Of a stretch of DNA of 64,000 nt, positions 7,839 to 17,487 are shown in pieces (within the stretch, counting starts at the first letter, position 1; each line of letters opens with the position of its first letter). A program made the translations under genes and the position numbers. The notes beneath the pieces are model-generated. The model did not search any database. It worked only from the letters and a program-made list of their open reading frames with translations, and was not told where the DNA came from. Origin of the DNA: Streptomyces sp. NBC_00236 (lineage in GTDB: Bacteria; Actinomycetota; Actinomycetes; Streptomycetales; Streptomycetaceae); the NCBI RefSeq assembly GCF_036195045.1, contig NZ_CP108100.1:3782001-3846000 (forward strand). The letters are read 5' to 3'.

Positions 7839-9794
7839 GTGAGCAACGAAAGCTTGGCCAATCTGCTTCGTGAGGAGCGGCGGTTCGCACCGCCTGCCGA
7901 TCTGGCCGCGAACGCCAACGTCACAGCGGAGGCGTACGAGCAGGCCAAGGCGGACCGGCTGGGCTTCTGGGCCGAGCAGGCCCGCCGCCTGACCTGGGCC
8001 ACCGAGCCGACCGAGACGCTCGACTGGAGCAACCCGCCCTTCGCGAAGTGGTTCGCGGACGGCGAGCTCAACGTGGCGTACAACTGCGTGGACCGTCACG
8101 TCGAGGCGGGCAACGGCGACCGGGTCGCCATCCACTTCGAGGGCGAGCCCGGCGACAGCCGTGCCATCACCTACGCGGAACTGAAGGACGAGGTCTCCCG
8201 CGCCGCGAACGCGCTGACCGAGCTCGGTGTCGGCAAGGGCGACCGCGTCGCCGTCTACCTCCCGATGATCCCCGAGGCCGCCGTCGCGATGCTGGCCTGC
8301 GCCCGCATCGGTGCCGCGCACTCGGTCGTCTTCGGCGGCTTCTCCGCCGACGCCATCGCCGCCCGCATCCAGGACGCGGACGCGAAGGTCGTCATCACCT
8401 CCGACGGCGGCTACCGCCGCGGCAAGCCCTCCGCGCTCAAGCCCGCGGTCGACGACGCCGTCTCCCGTATCGAGAGCGTCGAGCACGTCCTCGTCGTCCG
8501 CCGCACCGGTCAGGACACCGCGTGGAACGAGGGACGCGACGTCTGGTGGCACGAGATCACCGCCCGCCAGTCCACCGAGCACACCCCCGAGGCGTTCGAG
8601 GCCGAGCAGCCGCTGTTCATCCTGTACACCTCGGGCACCACCGGGAAGCCCAAGGGCATCCTGCACACCTCCGGCGGCTACCTCACACAGGCCGCGTACA
8701 CCCACCACGCCGTCTTCGACCTCAAGCCCGAGACCGACGTCTACTGGTGCACCGCCGACATCGGCTGGGTGACCGGCCACTCGTACATCGTCTACGGCCC
8801 GCTGGCCAACGGCGCGACGCAGGTCATGTACGAGGGCACGCCCGACACCCCGCACCAGGGGCGCTTCTGGGAGATCGTCCAGAAGTACGGCGTCACGATC
8901 CTCTACACCGCGCCGACCGCGATCCGCACGTTCATGAAGTGGGGAGACGACATCCCCGCCAAGTTCGACCTGAGCAGCCTCAGGGTCCTGGGTTCGGTCG
9001 GTGAGCCGATCAACCCCGAGGCGTGGATGTGGTACCGCAAGCACATCGGCGCCGACAAGTGCCCGATCGTGGACACCTGGTGGCAGACGGAGACGGGCGC
9101 GATGATGATCTCGCCGCTGCCCGGGGTCACGGAGACCAAGCCGGGAAGCGCCCAGCGCGCCCTGCCGGGCGTCAGTGCCACCGTCGTCGACGACGAGGCG
9201 CGTGAGGTCCCGGACGGCGGAGGCGGCTACCTCGTCCTCACCGAGCCGTGGCCCTCCATGCTGCGCACCATCTGGCGTGACGACCAGCGCTTCCTCGACA
9301 CCTACTGGTCGCGCTTCGAGGGCAAGTACTTCGCGGGCGACGGCGCCAAGAAGGACGAGGACGGCGACATCTGGCTCCTGGGCCGGGTCGACGACGTCAT
9401 GCTCGTGTCCGGGCACAACATCTCGACCACCGAGGTCGAGTCCGCGCTCGTGTCGCACCCGGCAGTCGCCGAGGCCGCCGTCGTCGGCGCCGCCGACGAG
9501 ACGACCGGTCAGGCCATCGTCGCGTTCGTGATCCTGCGGGGTACCGCGACCAACTCCGACGAACTGGTCGCGGAGCTGCGCAACCATGTCGGCACCACGC
9601 TCGGCCCGATCGCCAAGCCCAAGCGGATCATGCCGGTCGCCGAACTGCCCAAGACCCGCTCCGGCAAGATCATGCGCCGCCTCCTCCGCGACGTCGCCGA
9701 GAACCGCGCCCTGGGAGACGTCACCACACTGACCGACTCCTCGGTCATGGACCTCATCCAGACCCAGCTTCCGTCCGCCTCGTCCGAGGACTGA
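7839..9794 (+). CDS. acs: Acetyl-CoA synthetase (AMP-forming)
   Basis: A 651-residue ligase that makes acetyl-CoA from acetate, ATP and CoA through acetyl-AMP. The AMP-binding loop [11 protein letters not shown] is near residue 265. The C-terminal motif [11 protein letters not shown] places the catalytic lysine at 610, the residue acetylated by GNAT enzymes and released by sirtuins in this family. Length and motifs are normal. The GTG start at 7839 (SNESLANLL after Met) is chosen because GGAG lies 6 nt upstream; an ATG at 7797 has no ribosome site. A strong terminator follows, so the gene is probably monocistronic. Confidence 0.96.
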   Translation: MSNESLANLLREERRFAPPADLAANANVTAEAYEQAKADRLGFWAEQARRLTWATEPTETLDWSNPPFAKWFADGELNVAYNCVDRHVEAGNGDRVAIHFEGEPGDSRAITYAELKDEVSRAANALTELGVGKGDRVAVYLPMIPEAAVAMLACARIGAAHSVVFGGFSADAIAARIQDADAKVVITSDGGYRRGKPSALKPAVDDAVSRIESVEHVLVVRRTGQDTAWNEGRDVWWHEITARQSTEHTPEAFEAEQPLFILYTSGTTGKPKGILHTSGGYLTQAAYTHHAVFDLKPETDVYWCTADIGWVTGHSYIVYGPLANGATQVMYEGTPDTPHQGRFWEIVQKYGVTILYTAPTAIRTFMKWGDDIPAKFDLSSLRVLGSVGEPINPEAWMWYRKHIGADKCPIVDTWWQTETGAMMISPLPGVTETKPGSAQRALPGVSATVVDDEAREVPDGGGGYLVLTEPWPSMLRTIWRDDQRFLDTYWSRFEGKYFAGDGAKKDEDGDIWLLGRVDDVMLVSGHNISTTEVESALVSHPAVAEAAVVGAADETTGQAIVAFVILRGTATNSDELVAELRNHVGTTLGPIAKPKRIMPVAELPKTRSGKIMRRLLRDVAENRALGDVTTLTDSSVMDLIQTQLPSASSED

Positions 9795-9815
9795 CAGCCC
9801 GCAAGCAGCGCACGC

Positions 9816-9855
9816 CCCGAAGGGCATCCGGCCAACGCGCCGGATGCCCTTCGGG
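9816..9855 (+). terminator. Terminator after acs
   Basis: A 17-bp perfect stem (arms begin CCCGAAGGGCATCCGG) with a 6-nt loop CAACGC, starting 22 bp after the acs stop codon and followed by GCATTT. Confidence 0.9.
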
Positions 9856-10017
9856 CATTTAGGGTGACGATCACCGGTCACCGCCCCGCGCACCCCGGGT
9901 ACAGTGGCAGCTGATCAAAAAAACGATAAGAAATCTCCACAGGGTGTGCCGGGAAGTCTGGTCGGCAAGTGCATCAACCATGCCGTCGCTGCCGTACCGA
10001 CCCGGAGGTCTCCCCCC

Positions 10018-11424
10018 GTGGCCACGCCCACCCCCGCACCCCCTTCTCCTCGCCGCCCCTTCCTGGGCCGTCTGCCGCTCCCCGAGCGGAACTACCTCAC
10101 CAACGCCCTGCGCACGGAGACGGTCGGCGGAGTCATACTCCTGGTCGCAGCCGTGGCAGCCCTCGTCTGGGCGAACACCTTCGGATCGAGCTACTCGAGC
10201 GTCAGCCACTTCCACTTCGGGCCCGGGGTCCTCGGCCTCCATCTGTCCGTGGCGCACTGGGCGGCCGACGGACTGCTCGCCGTCTTCTTCTTCGTCGCGG
10301 GAGTCGAACTCAAGCGCGAACTCGTCGCGGGAGAACTGCGCGACCCCAAGGCGGCCGCGCTCCCGGTCGTCGCCGCCCTGTGCGGCATGGCGGTACCGGC
10401 CCTCGTCTACACGCTCGTGACGGTGGTCGGCGACGGCTCCACCGGCGGCTGGGCCGTCCCCACGGCCACCGACATCGCCTTCGCGCTCGCCGTCCTCGCC
10501 GTCATCGGCACCTCGCTGCCCGCCGCGCTCCGCGCGTTCCTGCTGACCCTCGCCGTGGTCGACGACCTCTTCGCGATCCTGATCATCGCGGTCTTCTTCA
10601 CCGAGAACATCGACTTCGTCGCACTGATCGGCGCCTTCGCCGGCCTCGCCGTCTTCTACCTCCTGCTGCGCTTCGACGTCCGCGGCTGGTACGTCTACGT
10701 CCCGCTCGCCCTGGTCATCTGGGGACTGATGTACAACAGCGGCATCCACGCCACCATCGCCGGTGTCGCCATGGGCCTGATGCTGCGCTGCACCCGGCGC
10801 GAGGGGGAGGAGCACTCCCCCGGCGAACGCATCGAACACCTGGTCCGCCCCCTGTCGGCCGGTCTCGCCGTACCGCTGTTCGCGCTCTTCTCCGCCGGGG
10901 TCTCCCTCTCCGGCGGCGCACTGGCCGGGGTGTTCACCCGGCCCGAAACTCTCGGTGTCGTCCTCGGGCTCGTCGTCGGCAAGACAATCGGCATCTTCGG
11001 CGGTACGTGGCTGGCCACCCGGTTCACCAGGGCGGAGCTGAACAAGGACCTGGCCTGGGCCGATGTCTTCGCCGTCGCCGCACTCGCCGGCATCGGCTTC
11101 ACCGTCTCGCTGCTGATCGGGGAGCTCGCCTTCGCCGGCGACGACGACATGATCAACGAGATCAAGGCGTCGGTTCTCATCGGTTCCCTGATTGCCGCCG
11201 TAGTCTCCGGTGTACTGCTCAAACTGCGGGTACGCAGATACCGGGCGCTGTTCGACGCGGAGGAACTCGACGAGGACGCGTCCGGGATTCCGGACATCTA
11301 CGAACAGGACGATCCGGAGTACCACCTGCGGATGGCCGCGCTCTACGAGAAGAAGGCGGCCGAGCACCGCCGCCTTGCCCAAGTGGCGGGGGCAGCGAGC
11401 AGCAAGCCGGACAGTCCGGCATGA
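10018..11424 (+). CDS. nhaA: Na+/H+ antiporter NhaA
   Basis: A 468-residue inner-membrane antiporter with about 12 helices, expelling Na+ in exchange for H+. The TDIAFALAVLAV and LAVVDDLFAILII segments hold the Asp residues of the NhaA ion-binding core, and LGKTIGIF-like sequence follows late in the protein. A hydrophilic C-terminal tail of ~50 residues extends beyond the usual NhaA end and carries YEQDDPEYHLRMAAL and an Ala-rich finish. The GTG at 10018 has GGAGG 9 nt upstream and is preferred to an upstream start at 9904 that would add 38 poorly conserved-looking residues. The gene runs toward the holin-like gene 39 bp away without a terminator, so they may be co-transcribed. Confidence 0.93.
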   Translation: MATPTPAPPSPRRPFLGRLPLPERNYLTNALRTETVGGVILLVAAVAALVWANTFGSSYSSVSHFHFGPGVLGLHLSVAHWAADGLLAVFFFVAGVELKRELVAGELRDPKAAALPVVAALCGMAVPALVYTLVTVVGDGSTGGWAVPTATDIAFALAVLAVIGTSLPAALRAFLLTLAVVDDLFAILIIAVFFTENIDFVALIGAFAGLAVFYLLLRFDVRGWYVYVPLALVIWGLMYNSGIHATIAGVAMGLMLRCTRREGEEHSPGERIEHLVRPLSAGLAVPLFALFSAGVSLSGGALAGVFTRPETLGVVLGLVVGKTIGIFGGTWLATRFTRAELNKDLAWADVFAVAALAGIGFTVSLLIGELAFAGDDDMINEIKASVLIGSLIAAVVSGVLLKLRVRRYRALFDAEELDEDASGIPDIYEQDDPEYHLRMAALYEKKAAEHRRLAQVAGAASSKPDSPA

Positions 11425-11463
11425 TCTGACATCGGATGTGTTGAACAGGAGAGGGAGTCAGGG

Positions 11464-11994
11464 ATGAGCGACCCCGGCAATTACGCGGGCAGCGCCGACC
11501 GCAGTCTCGGCCAGCTGGTCGCCTCGGCGACGGCCGAACTGTCGGCGCTGGTGCACGACGAGATCGCCCTGGCCAAGGCCGAGGTGCGGCAGGACGTCAA
11601 GCGTGGCGTCATCGGCAGCGTGGCGTTCATCGTCACGGGTGTGCTGATTCTGTTCGCGATCCCGGTACTGAGCTTCGCGGCCGCGTACGGAATCCACAAC
11701 CTGGGACTCGGCCTGGCCTGGTCGTTCCTGATCGTGGGCAGTGCGTTCATTCTGCTGGGAGTCCTGCTCGCCCTCTTCGGCCTTGCCAAGTTCAAGAAGG
11801 TCAAGCCGCCGGAGAAGTCCATCGCCTCGGCGAAGCAGACCGCCGCCGTCCTTCAGGGGGTCAAGCCGCACCCGCGTCCGAGCGTCGGCGCGGACGCCAT
11901 CCTGCCGGTGGGCGGCAGCACACTTGCGGACAAGGCCATCGAGAACCGTCCGGTCCAGGACAAGGCGTCTGCTGTGGCACGCTCATCTACATGA
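11464..11994 (+). CDS. Actinobacterial holin-like (Holin-X) membrane protein
   Basis: A 176-residue protein of the putative actinobacterial Holin-X family (phage holin superfamily III by name only). An amphipathic N-terminal part (LGQLVASATAELSALVHDEIALAKAEVRQDV) precedes two membrane helices at ~53-77 and ~82-107, then a basic and Pro-rich cytoplasmic tail. No phage genes surround it, so a lysis role is unlikely; its function is unknown. GGAGAGGGAG provides a strong ribosome site. The stop codon overlaps the start of the alpha/beta hydrolase by four bases (ATGA), which points to translational coupling. Confidence 0.85.
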   Translation: MSDPGNYAGSADRSLGQLVASATAELSALVHDEIALAKAEVRQDVKRGVIGSVAFIVTGVLILFAIPVLSFAAAYGIHNLGLGLAWSFLIVGSAFILLGVLLALFGLAKFKKVKPPEKSIASAKQTAAVLQGVKPHPRPSVGADAILPVGGSTLADKAIENRPVQDKASAVARSST

Positions 11995-13058
11995 CGGTCC
12001 CCGATTCCAGCGCATTTCGCCCTGTGAGCCCGGTGAGCCCGGAAGACCGGGCCGGCCACGAGAAGCCGGCCGGTCCGTCGGGCCACACCCCCGGCCCGGC
12101 CGCCCCCGCTCCCGGCGGTCCAACGGGCCCCGCGTCCGCGGCGGGCGGTCCCGTCCGCCTCGACGGCCCCTGGACCCATCGGGACGTCGCGGCCAACGGT
12201 GCCCGCTTCCACATCGCCGAAATGGGCGAAGGCCCGCTGGTCCTGCTCCTGCACGGTTTCCCGCAGTTCTGGTGGACCTGGCGCCACCAGCTTCCGGCAC
12301 TCGCCGACGCGGGCTTCCGCGCCGTGGCGATGGACCTGCGCGGGGTGGGTGGCAGTGACCGGACGCCCCGCGGCTACGACCCCGCCAACCTGGCTCTCGA
12401 CATCACCGGCGTGATCCGCTCGCTCGGCGAACCGGACGCCGCGCTGGTCGGCCATGACATGGGTGGCTACCTGGCCTGGACGGCCGCGGTGATGCGTCCC
12501 AAGCTGGTGCGCCGGCTGGTGGTCTCCTCGATGCCGCATCCGCGCCGGTGGCGCTCCTCGATGCTCTCCGACTTCGCCCAGTCCCGTGCCGGCTCGTACA
12601 TCTGGGGCTTTCAGCGGCCCTGGGTGCCTGAGCGTCAGCTCGTGGCGGACGACGCGGCGTTGGTGGGACGGCTGATCCACGAGTGGGCGGGCCCGGGAAC
12701 CGCGGACTTCCCGGACGACGCCGCGGTGGGCGTGTACCGGCGTGCCATGTCCATCCCGTCGACCGCGCACTGCTCGATCGAGCCCTACCGCTGGATGGTC
12801 CGCTCGCTGGCGCGGCCGGACGGAATCCAGTTCAACCGGCGCATGAAGCGGCCGGTGCGGGTGCCGACCCTGCATCTGCACGGCTCACTCGATCCGGCGG
12901 TCCGCACCCGTAGTTCGGCGGGGTCCGGCGAGTACGTCGAGGCGCCGTACCGTTGGCGACTTTTCGACGGTCTGGGTCACTTCCCCCATGAGGAGGATCC
13001 GGCCGGGTTCTCGGCCGAACTCATCAACTGGCTCAAGGATTCCGAGCCCGACCGCTAG
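11991..13058 (+). CDS. Alpha/beta hydrolase of the epoxide-hydrolase type
   Basis: A 355-residue alpha/beta-fold hydrolase with an extra Pro/Gly-rich N-terminal stretch of ~55 residues. LLLHGFPQFWWTWRHQ is the oxyanion HGFP motif. The nucleophile elbow reads VGHDMGGYLAW (Asp nucleophile), as in epoxide hydrolases and haloalkane dehalogenases. DGLGHFPHEEDP supplies the catalytic His near the C terminus. The substrate is unknown. It is coupled to the preceding holin-like gene by an ATGA overlap, an arrangement I recall as common in Streptomyces. Confidence 0.88.
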   Translation: MTVPDSSAFRPVSPVSPEDRAGHEKPAGPSGHTPGPAAPAPGGPTGPASAAGGPVRLDGPWTHRDVAANGARFHIAEMGEGPLVLLLHGFPQFWWTWRHQLPALADAGFRAVAMDLRGVGGSDRTPRGYDPANLALDITGVIRSLGEPDAALVGHDMGGYLAWTAAVMRPKLVRRLVVSSMPHPRRWRSSMLSDFAQSRAGSYIWGFQRPWVPERQLVADDAALVGRLIHEWAGPGTADFPDDAAVGVYRRAMSIPSTAHCSIEPYRWMVRSLARPDGIQFNRRMKRPVRVPTLHLHGSLDPAVRTRSSAGSGEYVEAPYRWRLFDGLGHFPHEEDPAGFSAELINWLKDSEPDR

Positions 13059-13163
13059 CCGACGGGCACACATGTCCGACGAACAGCCACTTGCCTGCCG
13101 CATAGGCCAATTGGCTGGCGGATGGGCGGTTACCGACCACGTGTCACGGGCAGACGTCCGGGT

Positions 13164-13367
13164 ATGGGCTGGACGCACGACTTCGGTGACGCAGCACGCA
13201 ATCGTCGCTCGACCGCCACGGCGGCACCGGGCACTCATGAGGGGGGCGGCCCCCAGGGCCGGGTGCACGCTATGCATGTTCTGCATGATCCCCGGCTCGG
13301 CATTCCGCGCATCCTCCGCCGCCGGGCCCGCTGGGTCTCGGCGCGGCTGCGCCACCCGCGCGGATGA
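13164..13367 (+). CDS. Possible small basic protein, uncharacterised
   Basis: A 67-residue reading frame beginning MGWTHDFGDAARNRRS and ending in an Arg-rich segment (ILRRRARWVSARLRHPRG). About four-fifths of its third codon positions are G or C, fitting a gene but below neighbouring genes. No clear ribosome site is visible and I recognise no family. The rest of 13059-13415 holds only the terminator at 13373. Confidence 0.35.
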   Translation: MGWTHDFGDAARNRRSTATAAPGTHEGGGPQGRVHAMHVLHDPRLGIPRILRRRARWVSARLRHPRG

Positions 13368-13372
13368 TCCGC

Positions 13373-13398
13373 GGTCCCGCCACCCCGCAGGCGGGACC
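13373..13398. terminator. Bidirectional terminator before the protease gene
   Basis: GGTCCCGCC and GGCGGGACC form a 9-bp perfect stem with an 8-nt loop, between convergent genes and 18 bp from the protease stop codon. Confidence 0.7.
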
Positions 13399-13415
13399 TA
13401 CGGCCCACACAACTC

Positions 13416-14621
13416 CTAGAGCGCGCACCCCTGGCTGTCGACCTGCTGGTTGGCGGTACGGCCCTGCGTGATGTCCTCGCGGATCTCGTCGGCCGTGAGG
13501 GCGTAACCGGTGTCGGGGTCGTCGAGCGATTTGGCGAAGACGACTCCGTACACCTTGCCGTCGGGCGTCAGCAGCGGGCCGCCGGAGTTGCCCTGACGGA
13601 CCGTCGTGTAGAGCGAGTAGACATCGCGGCGGACGGTGCCGCGGTGGTAGATGTCGGGCCCGTTCGCGTCGATACGGGCCCGGACACGCGCGGAGCGCAC
13701 GTCGTACGAGCCGTTCTCCGGGAACCCCGCGACGATCGCGCTGTTCCCGGTCGCGGCGTCGTGGTCGGTGTCGGTGAACCGCAGCGGCTTCGCGTCAAGG
13801 TCCGGCACGTCGAGTACGGCGATGTCGCGCTGCCAGTCGTAGAGGACGACCTTCGCGTCGTACAGCCGTCCCTGGCCGCCGATCTGCACGGTCGGTTCGT
13901 CGACGCCGCCGACGACGTGGGCGTTGGTCATCACCCGGCGGTCGGAGAAGACGAAGCCGGTGCCTTCGAGGACCTTGCCGCAGCTCGGGGCCGTACCGAC
14001 GACCTTGACGATCGACTCCTTGGCGCGGGCCGCCACGGGGCTGCCGGCCAGAGCCGGGTCGGGGGCCCTGACCTCGGTGATGGGCTCGTTGGCGAACGGG
14101 CTGAAGACCTGCGGGAAGCCGTTCTGCGCGAGGACCGAGGAGAAGTCCGTGAACCAGGTGGAGGCCTGGGGCGGCATCACCCGGGAGATGCCGAGCAGAA
14201 CGGAGGAGCTGCGGACCTCCTTGCCCAGCGTCGGCAGGGACGTACCGGCCAGCGCGGAACCGATCAGCCAGGCCACCAGCAGCATCGCGACGACGTTGAC
14301 GAGGGAGCCGCCGGTCGCGTCGAGGGCGCGCGCGGGCGACCACGTGATGTACCGGCGGAGTTTGTTCCCCAGGTGGGTGGTGAAGGCCTGGCCCACCGAG
14401 GCGCACACGATCACGATGACGACCGCCACGATGGCCGCGGTCGACGAGACCTCCGAGCCGTCCGTCACCTGGTCCCACAGGACGGGAAGCAGATAGACGG
14501 CGACGAGACCGCCGCCCAGGAACCCGATCACCGACAGAATGCCGACGACGAACCCCTGGCGGTAGCCGATGACTGCGAACCACACGGCGCCGGCCAGCAG
14601 CAGGATGTCCAGCACGTTCAC
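13416..14621 (-). CDS. marP: MarP-type membrane serine protease (CvpA + trypsin-like)
   Basis: A 401-residue protein. Four hydrophobic segments in the first ~160 residues form a CvpA/colicin-V-like membrane domain. A trypsin-like protease domain lies outside the membrane, with the triad visible as His235 (TNAHVV), Asp266 (DIAVLD) and Ser346 (GNSGGP). In M. tuberculosis the homologue MarP (Rv3671c) protects against acid and oxidative stress by acting in the periplasm. The last residue before the stop is Leu after Cys-Ala, giving a second extracytoplasmic Cys besides the one in APSCGKVLEG, so a disulfide is plausible. A NUDIX gene follows 89 bp upstream on the same strand. Confidence 0.92.
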   Translation of the reverse strand: MNVLDILLLAGAVWFAVIGYRQGFVVGILSVIGFLGGGLVAVYLLPVLWDQVTDGSEVSSTAAIVAVVIVIVCASVGQAFTTHLGNKLRRYITWSPARALDATGGSLVNVVAMLLVAWLIGSALAGTSLPTLGKEVRSSSVLLGISRVMPPQASTWFTDFSSVLAQNGFPQVFSPFANEPITEVRAPDPALAGSPVAARAKESIVKVVGTAPSCGKVLEGTGFVFSDRRVMTNAHVVGGVDEPTVQIGGQGRLYDAKVVLYDWQRDIAVLDVPDLDAKPLRFTDTDHDAATGNSAIVAGFPENGSYDVRSARVRARIDANGPDIYHRGTVRRDVYSLYTTVRQGNSGGPLLTPDGKVYGVVFAKSLDDPDTGYALTADEIREDITQGRTANQQVDSQGCAL

Positions 14622-14710
14622 CGTCTATTGCCTCGCAGATTCGTCACCGGGCCCGTACGTCTCCCCCGTGGCCGGGAAGGGCCCGGCGGCGGAGCTCGGG
14701 AGTCAGCCTG

Positions 14711-15454
14711 TCATGCGCGCCAGTCGAGCGGCACCTGCTTGGCCCTGTCCCAGGGGCGCTCCCAGCCCGCGAAGTGCAGAATCCGGTCGATCACCCCTGC
14801 CGTGAACCCCCATACGAGTGCGGATTCGACCAGAAATGCCGGGCCGCGGTGGCCGCTCGGGTGGCGCGTGGTCACCCGGTTGGCCGGATCCGTGAGATCC
14901 GCCACGGGCACCGTAAAGACCCGGGCGGTCTCGGCCGGGTCGACGACCCCGACCGGGCTGGGCGAACGCCACCAGCCGAGGACGGGAGTCACGACGAAAC
15001 TGCTCACGGGGATGTAGAGCCGCGGCAGCACACCGAAGATCTGCACCCCGTGCGGATCGAGGCCGGTCTCCTCCTCCGCCTCGCGCAGCGCGGCCCGGAG
15101 CGGCCCCGTCGTCTCCTGGTCACCGTCGGCCGGATCCAGCGAGCCGCCGGGGAAGGAGGGCTGGCCCGGATGGGAACGCAGGCTTCCGGCGCGCTCCATC
15201 AGGAGCAGTTCCGGCCCGTGTGCGCCCTCGCCGAACAGGACGAGCACCGCGGACTGCCGCCCGGCGCCGCTCGCGGGCGGCAGGAAGCGGCTGAGCTGCT
15301 GCGGCTCGACGGTCCGCGCGGCTCGGGCGACTGGTTCCAGCCAGTCGGGCAGGCCCTCGGTCGTGACGTCGATCGCGGCGTGGCCGGCGATTTCGTCGTC
15401 GGCGTCCCGTGCAGCGGCGGCGGCCGCGTCCGTGCTGTGTTCATGCGTCTTCAT
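14711..15454 (-). CDS. NUDIX hydrolase, CoA-pyrophosphatase type
   Basis: A 247-residue cytoplasmic NUDIX protein. The NUDIX box is GGSLDPADGDQETTG followed by LREAEEETGL, keeping the REAxEEtG core that binds Mg2+ (with a slightly long first part of the box). NUDIX enzymes of this subgroup split CoA or related nucleoside diphosphate derivatives; the substrate is not certain. ATG 15454 is preferred over 15487 because GAGGGG lies 8 nt before it. The gene keeps its place between marP and nth as in mycobacteria. Confidence 0.85.
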   Translation of the reverse strand: MKTHEHSTDAAAAAARDADDEIAGHAAIDVTTEGLPDWLEPVARAARTVEPQQLSRFLPPASGAGRQSAVLVLFGEGAHGPELLLMERAGSLRSHPGQPSFPGGSLDPADGDQETTGPLRAALREAEEETGLDPHGVQIFGVLPRLYIPVSSFVVTPVLGWWRSPSPVGVVDPAETARVFTVPVADLTDPANRVTTRHPSGHRGPAFLVESALVWGFTAGVIDRILHFAGWERPWDRAKQVPLDWRA

Positions 15455-15515
15455 AGGCACCCCTCGTTTCACAACGCCTGTCCTCACGCATTTCGTTCCG
15501 GAGCGCCTCGCCGGG

Positions 15516-16349
15516 TCAGCCTGCGCCCAGCGCGGGGGCGGGGCTGCCCGGGTAGTCCGACGGCGGTTTCAGCCGCTGGCCCGGCTGACCGCCCATCTCG
15601 TACTTCAGCAGCTTCCTGGCCTTCTCGGGGTCCGTCTCGCCCTCCCCGTACGAAGGACAGAGCGGGGCGACCGGACAGGCACCGCAGGCGGGACGGCGGG
15701 CGTGGCAGACGCGGCGGCCGTGGAAGACGACGCGATGGGAGAGCATCGTCCATTCACTCCTGGGGAAGATCGTCGCGATCTCCGCCTCGACCTTCTCCGG
15801 ATCCTCCTGCTCGGTCCACTTCCAGCGGCGGACCAGCCGGCCGAAGTGCGTGTCGACGGTGATGCCAGGGACACCGAAGGCGTTGCCGAGGACGACGTTG
15901 GCCGTCTTGCGGCCGACCCCGGGCAGGGTCACGAGATCGGCGAGGCGTCCCGGCACCTCGCCGCCGAAGCGGTCCCGGAGAGCGACGGAGAGGCCTATGA
16001 GCGACTTGGTCTTGGCCCGGAAGAAGCCCGTCGGCCGGATGATCTCTTCCATCTCCTCCGGGACGGCCATCGCCATGTCCTCCGGAGTCGGGTACTTCGC
16101 GAACAGCGCCGGCGTCGTCTGGTTCACCCTCAGGTCCGTCGTCTGCGCCGACAGCACGGTGGCCACCAGCAGCTCGAACGGCGACTCGAAGTCCAGCTCC
16201 GGGTGTGCGTACGGATACGTCTCCGCCAGGACCCGGTTGATCTTCCGCGCACGCCGCACCATCGCCAGGCGCGACTCCGGTTTCCCCGGCTTCACCGCCG
16301 CCTTCACCACCGGTTCGGCCGCGGGCTTGCGGACCTTGCTCTCTGCCAT
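15516..16349 (-). CDS. nth: Endonuclease III
   Basis: A 277-residue DNA glycosylase/AP lyase that removes oxidised pyrimidines in base-excision repair. The helix-hairpin-helix [13 protein letters not shown] contains catalytic Lys148, and VDTHFGR supplies Asp166. The [4Fe-4S] cluster ligands are complete, with spacing C-X6-C-X2-C-X5-C ([17 protein letters not shown]). Residues 1-30 are a basic, Ala/Lys/Pro-rich extension, and the C terminus after the cluster is ~40 residues longer than in E. coli. The start has a TAGCCT -10-like hexamer exactly 6 nt upstream and no ribosome site, pointing to a leaderless mRNA. Confidence 0.95.
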   Translation of the reverse strand: MAESKVRKPAAEPVVKAAVKPGKPESRLAMVRRARKINRVLAETYPYAHPELDFESPFELLVATVLSAQTTDLRVNQTTPALFAKYPTPEDMAMAVPEEMEEIIRPTGFFRAKTKSLIGLSVALRDRFGGEVPGRLADLVTLPGVGRKTANVVLGNAFGVPGITVDTHFGRLVRRWKWTEQEDPEKVEAEIATIFPRSEWTMLSHRVVFHGRRVCHARRPACGACPVAPLCPSYGEGETDPEKARKLLKYEMGGQPGQRLKPPSDYPGSPAPALGAG

Positions 16350-16361
16350 GCCAGAAGGCTA
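16350..16361 (-). promoter_or_regulatory. Leaderless-type -10 before nth
   Basis: On the minus strand TAGCCT is followed by six bases and then the nth ATG, so the predicted transcription start is the A of the start codon. Confidence 0.5.
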
Positions 16362-16422
16362 CGCCGAAGGGGCGAAGCCCCGGGGCCGGTTCTCCTCAGG
16401 CGCGGATCGGGCGGTGGGTGCT

Positions 16423-17406
16423 TCAGTGCTGGTGATCCCCGTCGTGCTCCGCGGATGCCGAGGCAGCCGCCGAAGCCGTGGGGGAAGCCTCCGCCGGGCT
16501 GTCGGCGGCGGTGACCGTGAAGGCCGCGGTACGGACCACGCCACCGTGCCGGAAGTCCAGGAAGAGGCGGTAGGCGCCCCGGCTCGGCGCGGTGGTGGTG
16601 AAGGTGATGTCCGGGCCGGGCGCGGTGCCGTCGCCGGGCTCTCCGTCGGGGTGGACGTGCAGATAGGCCAGGTCACCGGCTCGCAGGGCGACCAGGTGGC
16701 CGTACGCGCCGAGGTAGGGCTGGAGATCGGTGACGGGCCTGCCGTCCTTGGCCACGGCGAGGCCGATCCGCGTGGAGCGGCCCGGGACGAGGTCGCCGGT
16801 CAGGGTGACCTGGTAGCCGTCGACGGTGACGGTGCGCCCTGTCCTGGCCGGCGGTACGGGCCGTAGATCGCCGGCGGCATGCAGATCGGCGCCGAGGGTG
16901 AGGCCCTGCGAGGCGCCGGCCGGGGTGAAGTCGGCGAAGACGCGGTACTCGCCGGCGGCGGGCAGGGCGGCGGAGGTCCGCCAGGTCCCGTCGGCGGCGC
17001 GGGTGGGGTGCAGGTGCTGGAAGGTGGAGAGGTCGCGCGGGGCGACGATGAGGTGCAACTCCTTGCCGTGCGCGGTCCGGTAGGCGGTGACGGGCTCGCC
17101 GTCCGCACCGAGGATCCGGAAGCGCAGGTCGGCGGGGGCACCGGCGGTGACGTAGGGGTCGCCGAGGCTGAGCGTGTAGCCGCCTTCGGAGATCTGCAGG
17201 CCCCCGGGCAGCGGGCCGGCGCCGTCCGGGGCTCCGTCGCCGTCCGTGGAGGCCGGATCCGAAGGCGCGGCGGAGGCATGCCCCGCGTGGGTGGCGGTGG
17301 CCGGCTTCGCAGATGGGCCGCCGGTGGCGTGACCGATGCCGTACGAGGCGCCGAAGACGGTGGCGAGACCGGCGGTGAAGGCGGTGATCTTCCATGCGGT
17401 GTTCAT
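16423..17406 (-). CDS. Secreted protein, probably copper-associated
   Basis: A 327-residue exported protein with an N-terminal hydrophobic segment (residues ~6-28) lacking a lipobox Cys. His-rich patches flank the body (HATGG, HAGHASA near the N terminus; EHDGDHQH at the C-terminal end). Two regions read like immunoglobulin/cupredoxin-type beta sandwiches: LHLIVAPRDLSTFQHLHP at ~115-132 and LVALRAGDLAYLHVHPDG at ~255. HLHP/HVHP motifs look suited to metal binding. The ATG has GAGGAG 6 nt upstream. A CsoR-like operator lies 64 bp before the gene, so copper-induced expression is likely. The protein family is one I cannot name with certainty; binding of Cu outside the membrane is an inference from His content and operator. 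Confidence 0.75.
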   Translation of the reverse strand: MNTAWKITAFTAGLATVFGASYGIGHATGGPSAKPATATHAGHASAAPSDPASTDGDGAPDGAGPLPGGLQISEGGYTLSLGDPYVTAGAPADLRFRILGADGEPVTAYRTAHGKELHLIVAPRDLSTFQHLHPTRAADGTWRTSAALPAAGEYRVFADFTPAGASQGLTLGADLHAAGDLRPVPPARTGRTVTVDGYQVTLTGDLVPGRSTRIGLAVAKDGRPVTDLQPYLGAYGHLVALRAGDLAYLHVHPDGEPGDGTAPGPDITFTTTAPSRGAYRLFLDFRHGGVVRTAAFTVTAADSPAEASPTASAAASASAEHDGDHQH

Positions 17407-17470
17407 GACGGACTCCTCGGCGAATAGGGCGGGCGGGATACCTGCGGGTGCGGGCCCACGTCAGTAGTAG

Positions 17471-17487
17471 ATACCCCCTAGGGGTAT
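17471..17487. promoter_or_regulatory. CsoR-like copper-responsive operator
   Basis: The pseudo-palindrome ATACCCC-CTA-GGGGTAT matches the TA-flanked C/G-tract operators bound by actinobacterial CsoR repressors, which release DNA on binding Cu(I). It lies 64 bp before the start codon of the secreted His-rich protein gene. A second, half-matching site (ATAC..GGGGGTAT, 17507-17523) follows 20 bp further out. Confidence 0.65.

Noticed and set aside
7575..9893. 772-codon open frame antisense to acs
   Set aside because: Open frames opposite GC3-biased genes are expected in high-GC DNA; it has no family sequence and lies exactly over a proven acs gene.
11464..11994. Prophage lysis cassette
   Set aside because: The Holin-X name is inherited; no endolysin, tail or capsid genes accompany it.
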